The position numbers and the translations under genes are program-made. A stretch of 64,000 nucleotides of DNA from contig CALOCN010000001.1 in NCBI GenBank assembly GCA_942491735.1, positions 1,302,001-1,366,000 on the forward strand. Direction: 5' to 3'. This document shows positions 7,935 to 15,965 of the stretch, piece by piece. How positions within the stretch are numbered: position 1 is the first letter of the stretch; each line of letters starts with the position of its first letter. This DNA comes from CALOCN01 sp942491735 (GTDB taxonomy: Bacteria; Eisenbacteria; RBG-16-71-46; JABDJR01). Below the pieces are notes generated by a model. It saw only the letters and a program-made list of their open reading frames with translations. It made no database searches and was not told where the DNA came from.

Positions 7935-8744
7935 ATGGACCCAATGCCTCGCCGCCGTCTCGGTCCCCTCGTCGCCCTGCTGGCCCTGCTGGTCCCGGCT
8001 CTGGCCGGCGCGGCGGAGGGTTGGCGCCTGCAACTGATCTCCGACAACGCGGGAAGCGTGCTGAGGGCCGATGTGACCCTGGATGGGGATCACCTCATGG
8101 CGTCCGCCGAGGGCCGGGTGGAGTCCATGATCCTGGGCCGTGACGCCATCACCGTCGTCGATCACGTGGCCCGGACCTACGTGGCGATTCCCTACGTGGT
8201 CGTGGAACAGATGCTCGGCGGTGTCAAACGCCTCACCGAGGAAAAAAAAGCGGCCCAGATCGCCGCGCTCCGCGAAGCGCTCGATGAGGTGCCGGAGGAT
8301 CAGCGGGCGGTGCTCGAAGCCGAGCTCGATGCGATGGCCGCGGGCGGCGCAAGAGGGTCCCGGTGGACCCTGACCGACCACGGTCCCGATGAGCCGGTGG
8401 CCGGTCTGCCCACCCGGCGCTACACCATCCACGAGAACGGCGAACCCATCGGGGAGGCCTGGTTCACCGATGCCATCGACTTCGATCTCTTCCGGGAGAT
8501 CCACGCACGCATGGAACCCTATCTCCCCCCCGAAGCGACCGAGGAAGGGGAGGAGTTCTTCGCCCTGTTGCGCGGAGCCCCGGGTGTCCCGGTGCGCATG
8601 GAGACCGTTCCCGGTTCGCCGGATCCGTTCCACTACCGCGTCCTGCGCGCGCAGCGGATCACCGTGGCGCCGTCGGTCTTCGCGCCCCCGGAGGGGTACG
8701 CCGTACGCAACTTCCTGGAGAACATTCTCCGCGAGAAGCCATAG
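7935..8744 (+). CDS. Exported protein, DUF4412-like
   Basis: 269 residues with a signal peptide (residues 1 to about 27, ending PALAGAAEG); ATG 7935 or the nearby ATG 7944 may start it. The mature part begins with strands (WRLQLISDN, VLRADVTLDGDHLMASAEG) and continues with TYVAIPYVVVEQMLGG, a helical charged region and the strand GLPTRRYTIHENGEPIGEAW. This is the pattern of DUF4412-like exported proteins in which an outer strand set surrounds a helix; the resemblance is moderate. No catalytic motif seen. It lies divergently from the rhomboid gene and 115 nt ahead of a cupredoxin-like lipoprotein. Function not recognised. Confidence 0.75.
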   Translation: MDPMPRRRLGPLVALLALLVPALAGAAEGWRLQLISDNAGSVLRADVTLDGDHLMASAEGRVESMILGRDAITVVDHVARTYVAIPYVVVEQMLGGVKRLTEEKKAAQIAALREALDEVPEDQRAVLEAELDAMAAGGARGSRWTLTDHGPDEPVAGLPTRRYTIHENGEPIGEAWFTDAIDFDLFREIHARMEPYLPPEATEEGEEFFALLRGAPGVPVRMETVPGSPDPFHYRVLRAQRITVAPSVFAPPEGYAVRNFLENILREKP

Positions 8745-8803
8745 GCTTGGCCGTACGGGATACACAGACTTGTCCGGGGGGGCTGCCGTTGCGGTCGCTC
8801 GTC

Positions 8804-8832
8804 TTGACAGCAACGCCCGCGGCCACGAGCAT
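8804..8832 (+). promoter_or_regulatory. Weak promoter candidate for the cupredoxin-like lipoprotein
   Basis: A perfect TTGACA (8804-8809) is followed after 17 nt by GAGCAT (8827-8832), a poor -10. The predicted start near 8839 would leave just enough leader for the GGAGG ribosome site at 8846-8850. Supported mainly by the -35 element and position. Confidence 0.3.
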
Positions 8833-8859
8833 GCCGACGGGCTTCGGAGGATAACCATC

Positions 8860-9291
8860 GTGTGGCAGACCCGCTCCCTGATCCCGTCCCTGCACCGTTC
8901 CCCGGCGCGGGTTTTGCTGCTCCTCGGGTTGGCTTGGTCCTGCCCCCTGGCCGGTTGTTCGAGCAGCAGCTCCGCGCCTCCGGTCGACGAGGAGGTCCGC
9001 GTGGAAACCGCCCGCTTCTTCCCCAGCGCGTCCGTCATTCCCATCGGGGGGAAGGTGCGCTGGGTGAACTTCCTCTCCCGCTCCGATGCCAACCGCCGCA
9101 CCGTGACCAGCGGGACCGGTCCCGAGGACCCCGACGCCGGGATGCTCTTCGACGTGACCCTGGAAGGCTTCGGCCAGGGGGAACCGACCGGCGAGTCCTA
9201 TACCCGCACCTTCAATGAGCGCGGCACCTTCAACTACTTCACCCGTCTGCCCAGCGGAGCCGAGTTCACCGGGACCGTGACCGTGCAGTGA
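8860..9291 (+). CDS. Lipoprotein with a cupredoxin-like fold lacking copper ligands
   Basis: 143 residues from GTG 8860, 9 nt after GGAGG. Lipobox LAGC with Cys33, then an Ser-rich linker. The rest reads like a plastocyanin/azurin-type cupredoxin: ARFFPSASVIPIGGKVRWVN, RRTVTSGTGPEDPDAG, and GTFNYFTRLPSG followed by FTGTVTVQ. In copper-binding relatives these places read HTVTSG and YFCxxHxxM; here His is replaced by Arg, Cys by Thr and the second His by Leu, with no Met. The fold is likely, a type 1 copper site is not. The histidine-kinase gene overlaps its stop by 4 nt, so it might be a sensor accessory; that is inference only. Confidence 0.8.
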   Translation: MWQTRSLIPSLHRSPARVLLLLGLAWSCPLAGCSSSSSAPPVDEEVRVETARFFPSASVIPIGGKVRWVNFLSRSDANRRTVTSGTGPEDPDAGMLFDVTLEGFGQGEPTGESYTRTFNERGTFNYFTRLPSGAEFTGTVTVQ

Positions 9292-10613
9292 GCGGTCTTC
9301 CGGTTTCCCGTCGGCGTCCGGGGCAAGCCCGACTGCCCGCGGTACTCCTCTTCCTGGGTCTCACCCTCTGCGTGGTCTGCGTGGCCCTGGCCTGGCTGTA
9401 CCGGGGCTATCGGGACCAGCTCGACCGGGAACTTGGCCAGCGCCTCGTCGCGGTTGCCTCCGCGACCTCCGCCGCGGTGGACGGGGACGTCTGGCTTCTG
9501 CTCTCGGTGGGAGACCCGGCCACCCACGCCGAGACCCGGGCCGCCCTGGATCGTATTCGCCGTCTCAACGGGGTCGCCGATCTCTTCCTCTTCGATCTGA
9601 CCGGGACCACCCTGCTGGATTTGTCGGGGCGGTACCCGGAGGGGGAGCCCAACCTGGCCCTGACCCTGGACTCGCCCCAGGTGACCTCGGTCCTGGCCGG
9701 CCGCACCGAGTACACCCCCCTTGCCTCGGAGCAGGGGGTCTACCTCAAGGCGGGCTACGCCCCGGTCCTCGACCCGGACGGCCGGGTGGTGGGGGGGGTC
9801 GGGGTCGAAGCGAGTGCGGCCTTCCTGGATCTCCTGGCCGGAGTGCGGCGGACCCTGCTCGGCGCCGGTCTGGGGGTGTTGGTGGCCCTGGCCGTGCTGG
9901 GCCTGGTCTTCGCGCGGGCGCTCGGCGCCCAGTCCCGCCTCGAGTCCCGCCTGCGCCGCACCGAGACCCTCGCCACCATGGGACAGATGGCCGCCATGCT
10001 GGCCCATGAGATCCGCAATCCGCTCGGCATCATCCGCGGCGCGGCGGAGCGCATCGGCCGTCGCTACCAGATCGAGGAGGACGAGGTGTACCGGTTCATC
10101 CCGGAGGAAGTGGACCGACTGGAAGCCACCCTCGGGGCCTACCTGCACTTCGCCCGGCCGGGAGGAGAGGATGAAGCAGGGGACCTGGCCGAGGCCCTCG
10201 ACCGCACCCTCGCCCTGGTCCGCACCGAGTTCGAGCGCGCTGGAGTGGTCCTGGTCACCGAAATCGAGGAAGGCGCCTACCCGGTGGCAACCGGGGCCCA
10301 CTTCTTGCAACAGGTCTTCCTGAACGTGTTTCTCAACTCCCGGGACGCCATGCCCGATGGGGGCACGCTCACCGTCTCCCTCGTTCACGAGGGTCGTCGG
10401 GGGCGGGTCCGCATCACCGATACCGGCATGGGGATGACCCCGGAAGTGCGCCGCCGCGCCACCGAGGCGTTCTATACCGCGAAGGAACGCGGGTCCGGTC
10501 TCGGGTTGGCCGTCGTGGATCGGGTGGTCGAGGAGGCCGGCGGGCGGCTGGAACTGCAGAGCCGGGTCGGCGAGGGCACCGCGCTGACCTTGACGTTTCC
10601 CCTGGGGGATTGA
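9288..10613 (+). CDS. Membrane sensor histidine kinase
   Basis: 441 residues from GTG 9288 (GTGA overlap). Two membrane segments (about residues 16-38 and 189-209) flank a periplasmic sensor domain of about 150 residues with the pattern FLFDLTGTTLLD... and a closing YAPVLDPDGRVVGGVGVEA, suggestive of a Cache/PAS-like fold. The H box is MLAHEIRNPLGIIRG with phospho-acceptor His240; the ATP-binding part shows NVFLNSRDAMP (N box), DTGMGM (G1) and GSGLGLAVV (G2). It autophosphorylates and passes phosphate to the response regulator 34 nt downstream. What it senses is not evident; the cupredoxin-like lipoprotein in front is a candidate partner. Confidence 0.93.
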   Translation: MSGLPVSRRRPGQARLPAVLLFLGLTLCVVCVALAWLYRGYRDQLDRELGQRLVAVASATSAAVDGDVWLLLSVGDPATHAETRAALDRIRRLNGVADLFLFDLTGTTLLDLSGRYPEGEPNLALTLDSPQVTSVLAGRTEYTPLASEQGVYLKAGYAPVLDPDGRVVGGVGVEASAAFLDLLAGVRRTLLGAGLGVLVALAVLGLVFARALGAQSRLESRLRRTETLATMGQMAAMLAHEIRNPLGIIRGAAERIGRRYQIEEDEVYRFIPEEVDRLEATLGAYLHFARPGGEDEAGDLAEALDRTLALVRTEFERAGVVLVTEIEEGAYPVATGAHFLQQVFLNVFLNSRDAMPDGGTLTVSLVHEGRRGRVRITDTGMGMTPEVRRRATEAFYTAKERGSGLGLAVVDRVVEEAGGRLELQSRVGEGTALTLTFPLGD

Positions 10614-10647
10614 GACCCGGCTCGCTTGAACCCTGAGGTACCACAGC

Positions 10648-12066
10648 ATGAAGATTCTCCTCGTCGACGACGAACGCAAGATGGGGGTCATCCTCGGCGG
10701 CGCGCTGGAAGACGCGGGCCACGAGGTCACCGCCCTGACCCATAGCAGGGAAGCGCTGTCCGTGCTGAAGGAGGACCGCTCGGATCGGTTCGACCTCCTT
10801 CTCACCGACCTCAAGATGGCGCCGCCGGACGGTCTCGAACTCATGCGACTCGCCCGGGCCCACCGTCCCGATCTGGACGTCATCCTCATGACCGCCTACG
10901 CCACCGCGCAAACCGCGGTCGAAGCCATGAGGAGCGGCGCCTGGGACTATCTCATCAAGCCGTTCGAGCTCGACGAACTGGTCCTGCGGGTCGGGAAGCT
11001 GGCCCGGGAACGGGAGCTCGGCGCCAACCTCCGGGTTCTCGAGAAGGAGAACCGCCTGCTCCAGGAAGCCTCCGGAACCCGGCTCCGTCTGGGAGAGATC
11101 ATCGGCAAGAGCGGCGTCATGGCGGATGTGTTCGAGCTGGCCGAGAAGGTGGCGGCCACCGATGCCACGGTCCTCGTGCGGGGGGAAAGCGGGACCGGCA
11201 AGACCCTGCTCGCCCGCGCCATCCACAAGGCGGGGCCCCGGGCCGACGGCCCGTTCATCACCGTCAACTGCGGCGCGCTTCCGGAGAACCTCCTCGAGTC
11301 CGAACTGTTCGGTCACGAGAAGGGCTCCTTCACCGGGGCGGTGGCGCGCAAGCAGGGCCGGTTCGTGGCCGCCCGGGGCGGCACGCTCCTCCTGGACGAG
11401 ATCGGGGAGATGTCCCCCGCGCTCCAGGTGAAGCTGCTCCAGGTCCTCGAGGAAAAACGGTTCTACCCGGTGGGCAGCGAGCAGCCGGTGACGGTGGACG
11501 TGCGGATCCTTGCCGCCACCAACCGCGATCTGGAAGAGGCGATCGGGGAAGGGGAGTTCCGCGAGGACCTGTTCTACCGACTCAACGTGTTCCCGATCTC
11601 CGTGCCTCCCATTCGGGCAAGACGCGAGGATATTTTTCTTCTATTGGATTTCTTTCTCGCCCGGTTCGGTCGCGGCGCCGACGACCTCGACGAGGAGGCG
11701 CGCGCCGCGCTCATCGCCTACGACTATCCCGGCAACGTCCGCGAGATGGAGAACCTCATCGAACGCGCGGTCATCCTCGCCGGCCCGGAGCCCATCACGC
11801 GTCGTCACTTTCCCGCCCTCACCACCTCCGGCGCGGGTCCGGGGCCCGGACCCGGCTTCCGCGTGCCGGAGATCCCCGAGGAGGGACTGCCCCTCGATCG
11901 CCTGGAGAAGGAACTCATTCTCAAGGCCATCGACAAGGCGGGGGGGAACAAGACCCGCGCCGCCGCGTTGCTGGGACTGACCCGGCGTACCCTCTACTCC
12001 CGCATGGAGCGTTACGGCCTCTCGGCCGGCGGCTCTCCCCGGCGTGAAGGCGATGACGGACCGTGA
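10648..12066 (+). CDS. NtrC-family sigma-54-dependent response regulator
   Basis: 472 residues with the full three-domain layout. Receiver domain about 1-120 with D7, D8, phospho-acceptor D54 in LLLTDLKM, and K104 in YLIKPF. AAA+ domain about 145-385: Walker A GESGTGKT (179-186), the sigma-54 contact loop GSFTGA (226-231), Walker B GGTLLLDEIGEM, sensor AATNRD, and the arginine region EDLFYRLNVF. FIS-type helix-turn-helix at the C terminus in NKTRAAALLGLTRRTLYSRM. Phosphorylated protein should oligomerise on upstream sites and remodel RNA polymerase-sigma-54. A sigma-54-type promoter and a dyad lie directly downstream, making the genes at 12226 and 13345 its likely targets. Confidence 0.95.
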   Translation: MKILLVDDERKMGVILGGALEDAGHEVTALTHSREALSVLKEDRSDRFDLLLTDLKMAPPDGLELMRLARAHRPDLDVILMTAYATAQTAVEAMRSGAWDYLIKPFELDELVLRVGKLARERELGANLRVLEKENRLLQEASGTRLRLGEIIGKSGVMADVFELAEKVAATDATVLVRGESGTGKTLLARAIHKAGPRADGPFITVNCGALPENLLESELFGHEKGSFTGAVARKQGRFVAARGGTLLLDEIGEMSPALQVKLLQVLEEKRFYPVGSEQPVTVDVRILAATNRDLEEAIGEGEFREDLFYRLNVFPISVPPIRARREDIFLLLDFFLARFGRGADDLDEEARAALIAYDYPGNVREMENLIERAVILAGPEPITRRHFPALTTSGAGPGPGPGFRVPEIPEEGLPLDRLEKELILKAIDKAGGNKTRAAALLGLTRRTLYSRMERYGLSAGGSPRREGDDGP

Positions 12067-12103
12067 CCTGACCGGGCCCCGGGATGACCGCACCGGTGCG
12101 CCC

Positions 12104-12121
12104 GTGTACCCCTGGGTACAC
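12104..12121 (+). promoter_or_regulatory. Inverted repeat, candidate activator-binding site
   Basis: The sequence GTGTACCC-CT-GGGTACAC has perfect 8-nt arms. Its centre lies about 123 nt upstream of the start predicted for the sigma-54 promoter at 12211-12224, which is the usual distance for an NtrC-type upstream activator sequence, and it follows the activator gene by 38 nt. Binding by that activator is inferred from position and symmetry. A 2-4 nt loop hairpin is an alternative but no T-run follows. Confidence 0.4.
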
Positions 12122-12210
12122 CTTGGTGCGTGTTCCCGATCCACCCCGATACGTCCAGCCGTAACCCCGCGCGACAGCATCGCTTGCCCTACCGTACGGG
12201 ATCACCACTT

Positions 12211-12224
12211 GGCACGGTCGCTGC
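12211..12224 (+). promoter_or_regulatory. Sigma-54-type -24/-12 promoter
   Basis: TTGGCACGGTCGCTGCA (12209-12225) carries the invariant GG (12211-12212) and GC (12223-12224) at exactly 10 nt apart, with TTGGCAC matching the -24 consensus and CTGCA close to TTGCA at -12. Predicted start of transcription about 12236. It stands 145 nt after the stop of a gene for a sigma-54 activator. The caveat is that the start lies 10 nt beyond the ATG chosen for the next gene. Confidence 0.55.
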
Positions 12225-12225
12225 A

Positions 12226-13278
12226 ATGCGCTTGACCGTGCACCTTCCATCGGTCCCGCCCCATCATCGCCTTGTGGCCCTTCTCACGGTCTGTCTTGCC
12301 CTCTTGGCGGGAACCGGAGCCGCGCGAGCGCAGTGTAACGTGGAGGCGGACGGGGAACGGGTGCAGCAGCTCATCGATCGGGCCGGCGAAGTGGTGGCGG
12401 CCAGCGATGTGGCCGAGGCGCGTCGCATGCTCTCCGCCGCGCGGGAGCGCCTGCGGGAAGCGCAGCGTCTGGCCCGGGAGCGCAAGCGGGACCGTGCCTG
12501 CGCCCAGTTGTCTGCGGCCCGGGCGCTGGCCGAGAAGGCGTTGCAGCTCGCCATGGAGTCGGACCAGTTGGCCACCCGGCTCGAGCAGGACCTGGCCCGC
12601 CTCGAGCAGCTGATGCAGGACATCGCCGGCATCGTCAACGAGTGTCGCGCCGTCGAGGCGGAGCGCATGCTGGAGGGTGCCCGCCGTCAATTGGCCAAGG
12701 CCTGGTCGGAGTACCGTAGTCGCCGGTTCCGATCCTCTTACGCATTCTGTCGCACCGCGGAGAATCAGGCGCGACGCGCCCGTCTCTTCTGTACGGTGGA
12801 CTCGATCGAACCCCAGCGCCTGGAGGATGAGTTGGAACGGACCGACACCCTGCTCGAGGAAACCACGGCGCGTCTGTCGGAAGGGGACGCACAGGAGCGC
12901 CTGGAGCCGGCCCGGATCCTGCAGCGCCAGGCCTGGGAGCATTTCCACAGCGAACGGTTTGTCGCCGCCTACACCTTGACCCGGCGTTCCCGCGACCTGG
13001 CGCGGGGCGCGGTGGGGCGGATCGCCCGCGAGGTGGCGCCACGGGAAATCGAGACCCTGGTCCGCAACACCCGCGATCTGGTGCGAACCCTGGGGGAACG
13101 GGCCGAGGATCAGGGGGCCGAGGATGCCCGTCGCTTGCTGGATCAGGTGGATCGCCTGCTCGACCGGAGCGAGGCGGACCTGGGTGCCGATCGCCTGCTC
13201 AAGGCCATGGCCTCGGCCCGCGCCGCCTCCGCTCTCGCTCAGGACGTGGCCGAGATGCTGGAGGACGCCGCCCGATGA
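12226..13278 (+). CDS. Secreted helical / coiled-coil repeat protein
   Basis: About 350 residues from ATG 12226. Signal peptide ending GAARAQC. The mature protein is nearly all alpha-helix: Arg/Glu/Leu/Ala-rich heptad-like runs (RLREAQRLARERKRDRACA, ATRLEQDLARLEQLMQDI, ARRLLDQVDRLLDRSEA), with four Cys that may form disulfides. The unit 'RLxxAxxxL..A...Y..RRFxxAYxxxRxAexxAR' repeats loosely at about residues 150-190 and 250-280, like TPR-like helical hairpins. If the sigma-54 promoter is used, translation would have to begin at GTG 12238 or 12274 and the signal peptide would be shorter. Presumably a periplasmic partner of the barrel-like protein that follows. Confidence 0.72.
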   Translation: MRLTVHLPSVPPHHRLVALLTVCLALLAGTGAARAQCNVEADGERVQQLIDRAGEVVAASDVAEARRMLSAARERLREAQRLARERKRDRACAQLSAARALAEKALQLAMESDQLATRLEQDLARLEQLMQDIAGIVNECRAVEAERMLEGARRQLAKAWSEYRSRRFRSSYAFCRTAENQARRARLFCTVDSIEPQRLEDELERTDTLLEETTARLSEGDAQERLEPARILQRQAWEHFHSERFVAAYTLTRRSRDLARGAVGRIAREVAPREIETLVRNTRDLVRTLGERAEDQGAEDARRLLDQVDRLLDRSEADLGADRLLKAMASARAASALAQDVAEMLEDAAR

Positions 13279-13344
13279 GCCGATGTCCATACCAGGAACC
13301 ACCGCGCGTGAGACGTCGCTTTCCCCCAGCAGTCCCGGGGTCCA

Positions 13345-14670
13345 GTGAACCTTGACCGCCGCGTTGTCGCGGCCCTCCTCATCCTCTCCCCGATGACCCC
13401 GGTTCCCGCCCACGCGGGAACCCTGGAGGGGGAGGTCTGGGTCGAGATGGAGTACCTCGGGGAGTCCTTCTTCAGCGAGCAGCGATTCACCGCCGATGAT
13501 CTCGGGATTCCCGGCGACAGTCCGTCCCTCGTCTTCACCGACACCACCCGCTTCGCCGATGCGATCTGGCTTCCCGGGCAGCGGCTCAACCTCGCCTGGG
13601 GCACCAACCCGGGCTCTGCCCATACCGTTCGCGCCCAATCCCGTACCGCCTACAACAGCGAGCGCTTCTTCCAGGAACTGCGCCTCAGTGGATTCCATCC
13701 CACCGGGGGGGGCTCCTCCCTCGAGTGGCGGGTGGACGGCGCCTTCCGTGAGGAGTCGCGCAGTGTGGTGGGGCGCGGCGACTGGGGAGTCCGCAGCGAG
13801 TTGCGGCGTGAACAACGTCTCGGTTCGCTCCGCTCGGTCATCCGGGTGGGATGGGACCACTCCCGCAGTCGCGCCGACACCACCACCTATCTCTTCGACT
13901 ACGACCTCGCCCGCTTGCGGGCCACCCTGTCCGGTGGAGGGGGCTGGCTCTCCTCGTGGGAGCTCTATGCCGAGGGGGGGTTCAAGTCCGTTCCCCTGGG
14001 CGCGCCGGGTAGCTACGAGGAACTGCGGGCCGGTGGCGCGTGGCGTCCGGCCTCGGACGGCAGCCGTTCGCTGGTCCTCGACGTGCGCGCCCGGAACTAC
14101 CGTGAGGACGGCACCGTCGGTCGTGACTTCGGCTCCGCCCAACTCGAGTTCCGATCACGCACCGTGGGGTGGACCCGTTCCGCGGTGCACCTGGAGTTGC
14201 TGGCCTGGCTCACCGACTACGCCGGGTCCGATGCGCTCTACTTCGACTCGGCGGAGATGGCGCTCTACCTGCCTTGGCGGCTCTCCCAGTCCCTGTGGAC
14301 GCTGGCCGCCGGTCCCGCCGTCCGTTGGCTTGGCGATCTGGATGCCGGGGCGCGGGACTACCGCCAGTGGTCGCTGCGCTCCTCCCTGGGCCGGGTCATG
14401 GATTCGGGAGGATTCGGCGAGCTGACCGTGGAAGCCGGTCTTCGCGACTACCGCGCCGAGGTCTCCGAGGTGGTGGAAGTCAGCACGCTCTCGTCCGCTT
14501 TCCTCCGTTCCGACTACTGGCTGTTCGAGGTTCTCGGTATCCTGAACATCCCGGTCGGGTCCGGCTTCGCGTTGGATGTCCTGGGAAGTTCCTCCTGGGA
14601 ATTCCATCGCAACGAGGCCGAGCGGATCCAGGTCACGTTCTTCACCCTGGGAGTATCGCGTCGATTCTGA
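13345..14670 (+). CDS. Outer-membrane beta-barrel-like protein
   Basis: 441 residues from GTG 13345. A signal peptide ending PVPAHAG is followed by alternating polar/aromatic strands throughout (SLEWRVDGAFREES, GVRSELRREQRLG, WELYAEGGFKS, VLDVRARNYRED, AVHLELLAWLTDYAG) and a terminal Phe in FFTLGVSRRF, the usual C-terminal signal of outer-membrane barrels recognised by the BAM machinery. About 16-18 strands could be drawn. No close family recognised. It lies 66 nt after the secreted helical protein and probably shares its transcript, suggesting an envelope complex made under control of the two-component system upstream. Confidence 0.75.
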   Translation: MNLDRRVVAALLILSPMTPVPAHAGTLEGEVWVEMEYLGESFFSEQRFTADDLGIPGDSPSLVFTDTTRFADAIWLPGQRLNLAWGTNPGSAHTVRAQSRTAYNSERFFQELRLSGFHPTGGGSSLEWRVDGAFREESRSVVGRGDWGVRSELRREQRLGSLRSVIRVGWDHSRSRADTTTYLFDYDLARLRATLSGGGGWLSSWELYAEGGFKSVPLGAPGSYEELRAGGAWRPASDGSRSLVLDVRARNYREDGTVGRDFGSAQLEFRSRTVGWTRSAVHLELLAWLTDYAGSDALYFDSAEMALYLPWRLSQSLWTLAAGPAVRWLGDLDAGARDYRQWSLRSSLGRVMDSGGFGELTVEAGLRDYRAEVSEVVEVSTLSSAFLRSDYWLFEVLGILNIPVGSGFALDVLGSSSWEFHRNEAERIQVTFFTLGVSRRF

Positions 14671-14702
14671 GGCGACTTCCCGCGGCAATCTCACCCTTTC
14701 GG

Positions 14703-14731
14703 TTGACCCCGCTGGTTCCGCTCCGCACAAT
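14703..14731 (+). promoter_or_regulatory. Promoter candidate for the YbbR-domain gene
   Basis: TTGACC (14703-14708), a 17-nt spacer and CACAAT (14726-14731). The -35 is good, the -10 is weak. Predicted start near 14738, about 30 nt ahead of ATG 14767. Confidence 0.4.
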
Positions 14732-14766
14732 CAGCAGACCCCTTCCCGGTCCAGGACGCACCGTCC

Positions 14767-15717
14767 ATGCTTCGAAGCATCCTTAAACTGCTGACCCGCA
14801 ACCTCGGGATCAAGATCCTCGCTCTGCTCATGGCGGGCGTGGTGTACGCCCATGTCTTCACCGAAGAGGAGCGGGAGTGGGAAGTGCGCGCCCCGCTCCG
14901 GTTGACCGGGCTCGCTCCCACGCTCGTCCTCGAGAAGCCGCCGCCCGAGACCGTGCTCATCACGGTGCGGGGGAAAGGCAAGCAGCTCCTCAAGCTGCAG
15001 GTGGATCCCCCGCGGATGCGGGTGGACGTCAGCCGGGCCGGGCCGGGCCGGGTGCAGCGGTTCCTCTCCCCGGTGGACGTCGCGTTGCCGGTCGGCGCGG
15101 ACGTCACCGTGGCGCGCATCATCACCCCGGTGGTGGTGACCCTGGTCGTGGACACCCTGGTCACCCGGGACGTGGCGGTGCGGATGCCCCTTCTTGGGGA
15201 AGCTCCCCAGGACCTCGCCCTCCTGGGGCCGGTGCGATCCCACCCCACCCACGTGTCGGCCACCGGACCGTCCCGCGCCCTGGACCGGCTCGAGGTGACC
15301 TCGGACCCGTTCCAACTGGCCGATCTTGCCTCGCTGGATCGGGTTGAGCTTGCGGTGCATGCGAATCAGGAGCGGGTGAGCCTCGATCCCCAGGTCGTCA
15401 CGGTGACCGCGGAAACCGCCCCCATGATCCGGCGCACCCTGCCCCCCATCGTGGTCGAGATCACCGGCGCGCCGCCCGGGGTTGTCACCGACGCCTCCCC
15501 GGACACTGCCCTGGTGACGGTGCTGGGCCCGCAACCCCTTGTCGATTCACTGGATGTGGCCGCGGTTCGGGTTCGCCTGCTCGCCGGAGCGCTTACCGAA
15601 GGACGCCATTTGCTGACCCCCGACGTGGTCCTGCCCAACCCGGCGGTGACCGTCGAGGTGGTGCGTCCCCTCCGCTTTTTTGTCGATGTCGGGCCGCCGT
15701 CCGGCAGCGACCCCTGA
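14767..15717 (+). CDS. YbbR-like domain protein (CdaR family)
   Basis: 316 residues. One membrane segment at residues 14-31 (NLGIKILALLMAGVVYAHV), with the rest outside the cytoplasm. Three repeated YbbR units of about 85 residues follow; each ends with the pattern seen at ETVLITVRGKGKQL, HPTHVSATGPSRAL and DTALVTVLGPQPLVDSL, that is 'P..V.v.Gp...l'. In Firmicutes YbbR (CdaR) regulates the diadenylate cyclase CdaA, whose gene normally lies upstream; no cyclase gene is found here, so the regulatory link is not shown. Precedes the HU gene with 250 nt between. Confidence 0.85.
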   Translation: MLRSILKLLTRNLGIKILALLMAGVVYAHVFTEEEREWEVRAPLRLTGLAPTLVLEKPPPETVLITVRGKGKQLLKLQVDPPRMRVDVSRAGPGRVQRFLSPVDVALPVGADVTVARIITPVVVTLVVDTLVTRDVAVRMPLLGEAPQDLALLGPVRSHPTHVSATGPSRALDRLEVTSDPFQLADLASLDRVELAVHANQERVSLDPQVVTVTAETAPMIRRTLPPIVVEITGAPPGVVTDASPDTALVTVLGPQPLVDSLDVAAVRVRLLAGALTEGRHLLTPDVVLPNPAVTVEVVRPLRFFVDVGPPSGSDP

Positions 15718-15748
15718 GGATACTCCTAGCCTCAAGCCACAGAAGAGG

Positions 15749-15778
15749 TTGACGGGATCCGGCCCCCTCTCGTACCGT
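15749..15778 (+). promoter_or_regulatory. Distal promoter upstream of the HU gene
   Basis: TTGACG (15749-15754), an 18-nt spacer and TACCGT (15773-15778), which fits the TTGAC/TAnnnT pattern of this genome. The transcript would start near 15785 and carry a 180-nt leader before HU. It is the first of two tandem promoters in the 248-nt gap after the YbbR gene. Confidence 0.45.
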
Positions 15779-15835
15779 CGAGCGCGATTGGGATCCCACC
15801 CGGCCGGGTGATGGATTCCAGGGCGTCGCCCGCGT

Positions 15836-15864
15836 TTGACAAGGTTCGCTAACCGTGTTAAACG
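15836..15864 (+). promoter_or_regulatory. Proximal promoter of the HU gene
   Basis: A perfect TTGACA (15836-15841), a 17-nt spacer and TAAACG (15859-15864). Predicted start near 15871, about 95 nt before ATG 15966. The surrounding GC content is locally reduced. Two stacked promoters suit an abundant nucleoid protein. Confidence 0.55.
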
Positions 15865-15965
15865 TGGTCACATACGCCGGGTGGCCGGGCCTTCCTGGCC
15901 GGGCTCGACGGCTCGCAGTCGTCCGGAACCCGAGATCCCCGGGCGGGGGCTCACGGAGGTAGCAA

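Noticed and set aside
13275..13355. A 26-codon ATGA-linked mini-gene after the secreted helical protein
   Set aside because: Too short, no ribosome site, overlaps the start of the barrel gene in another frame; likely chance.
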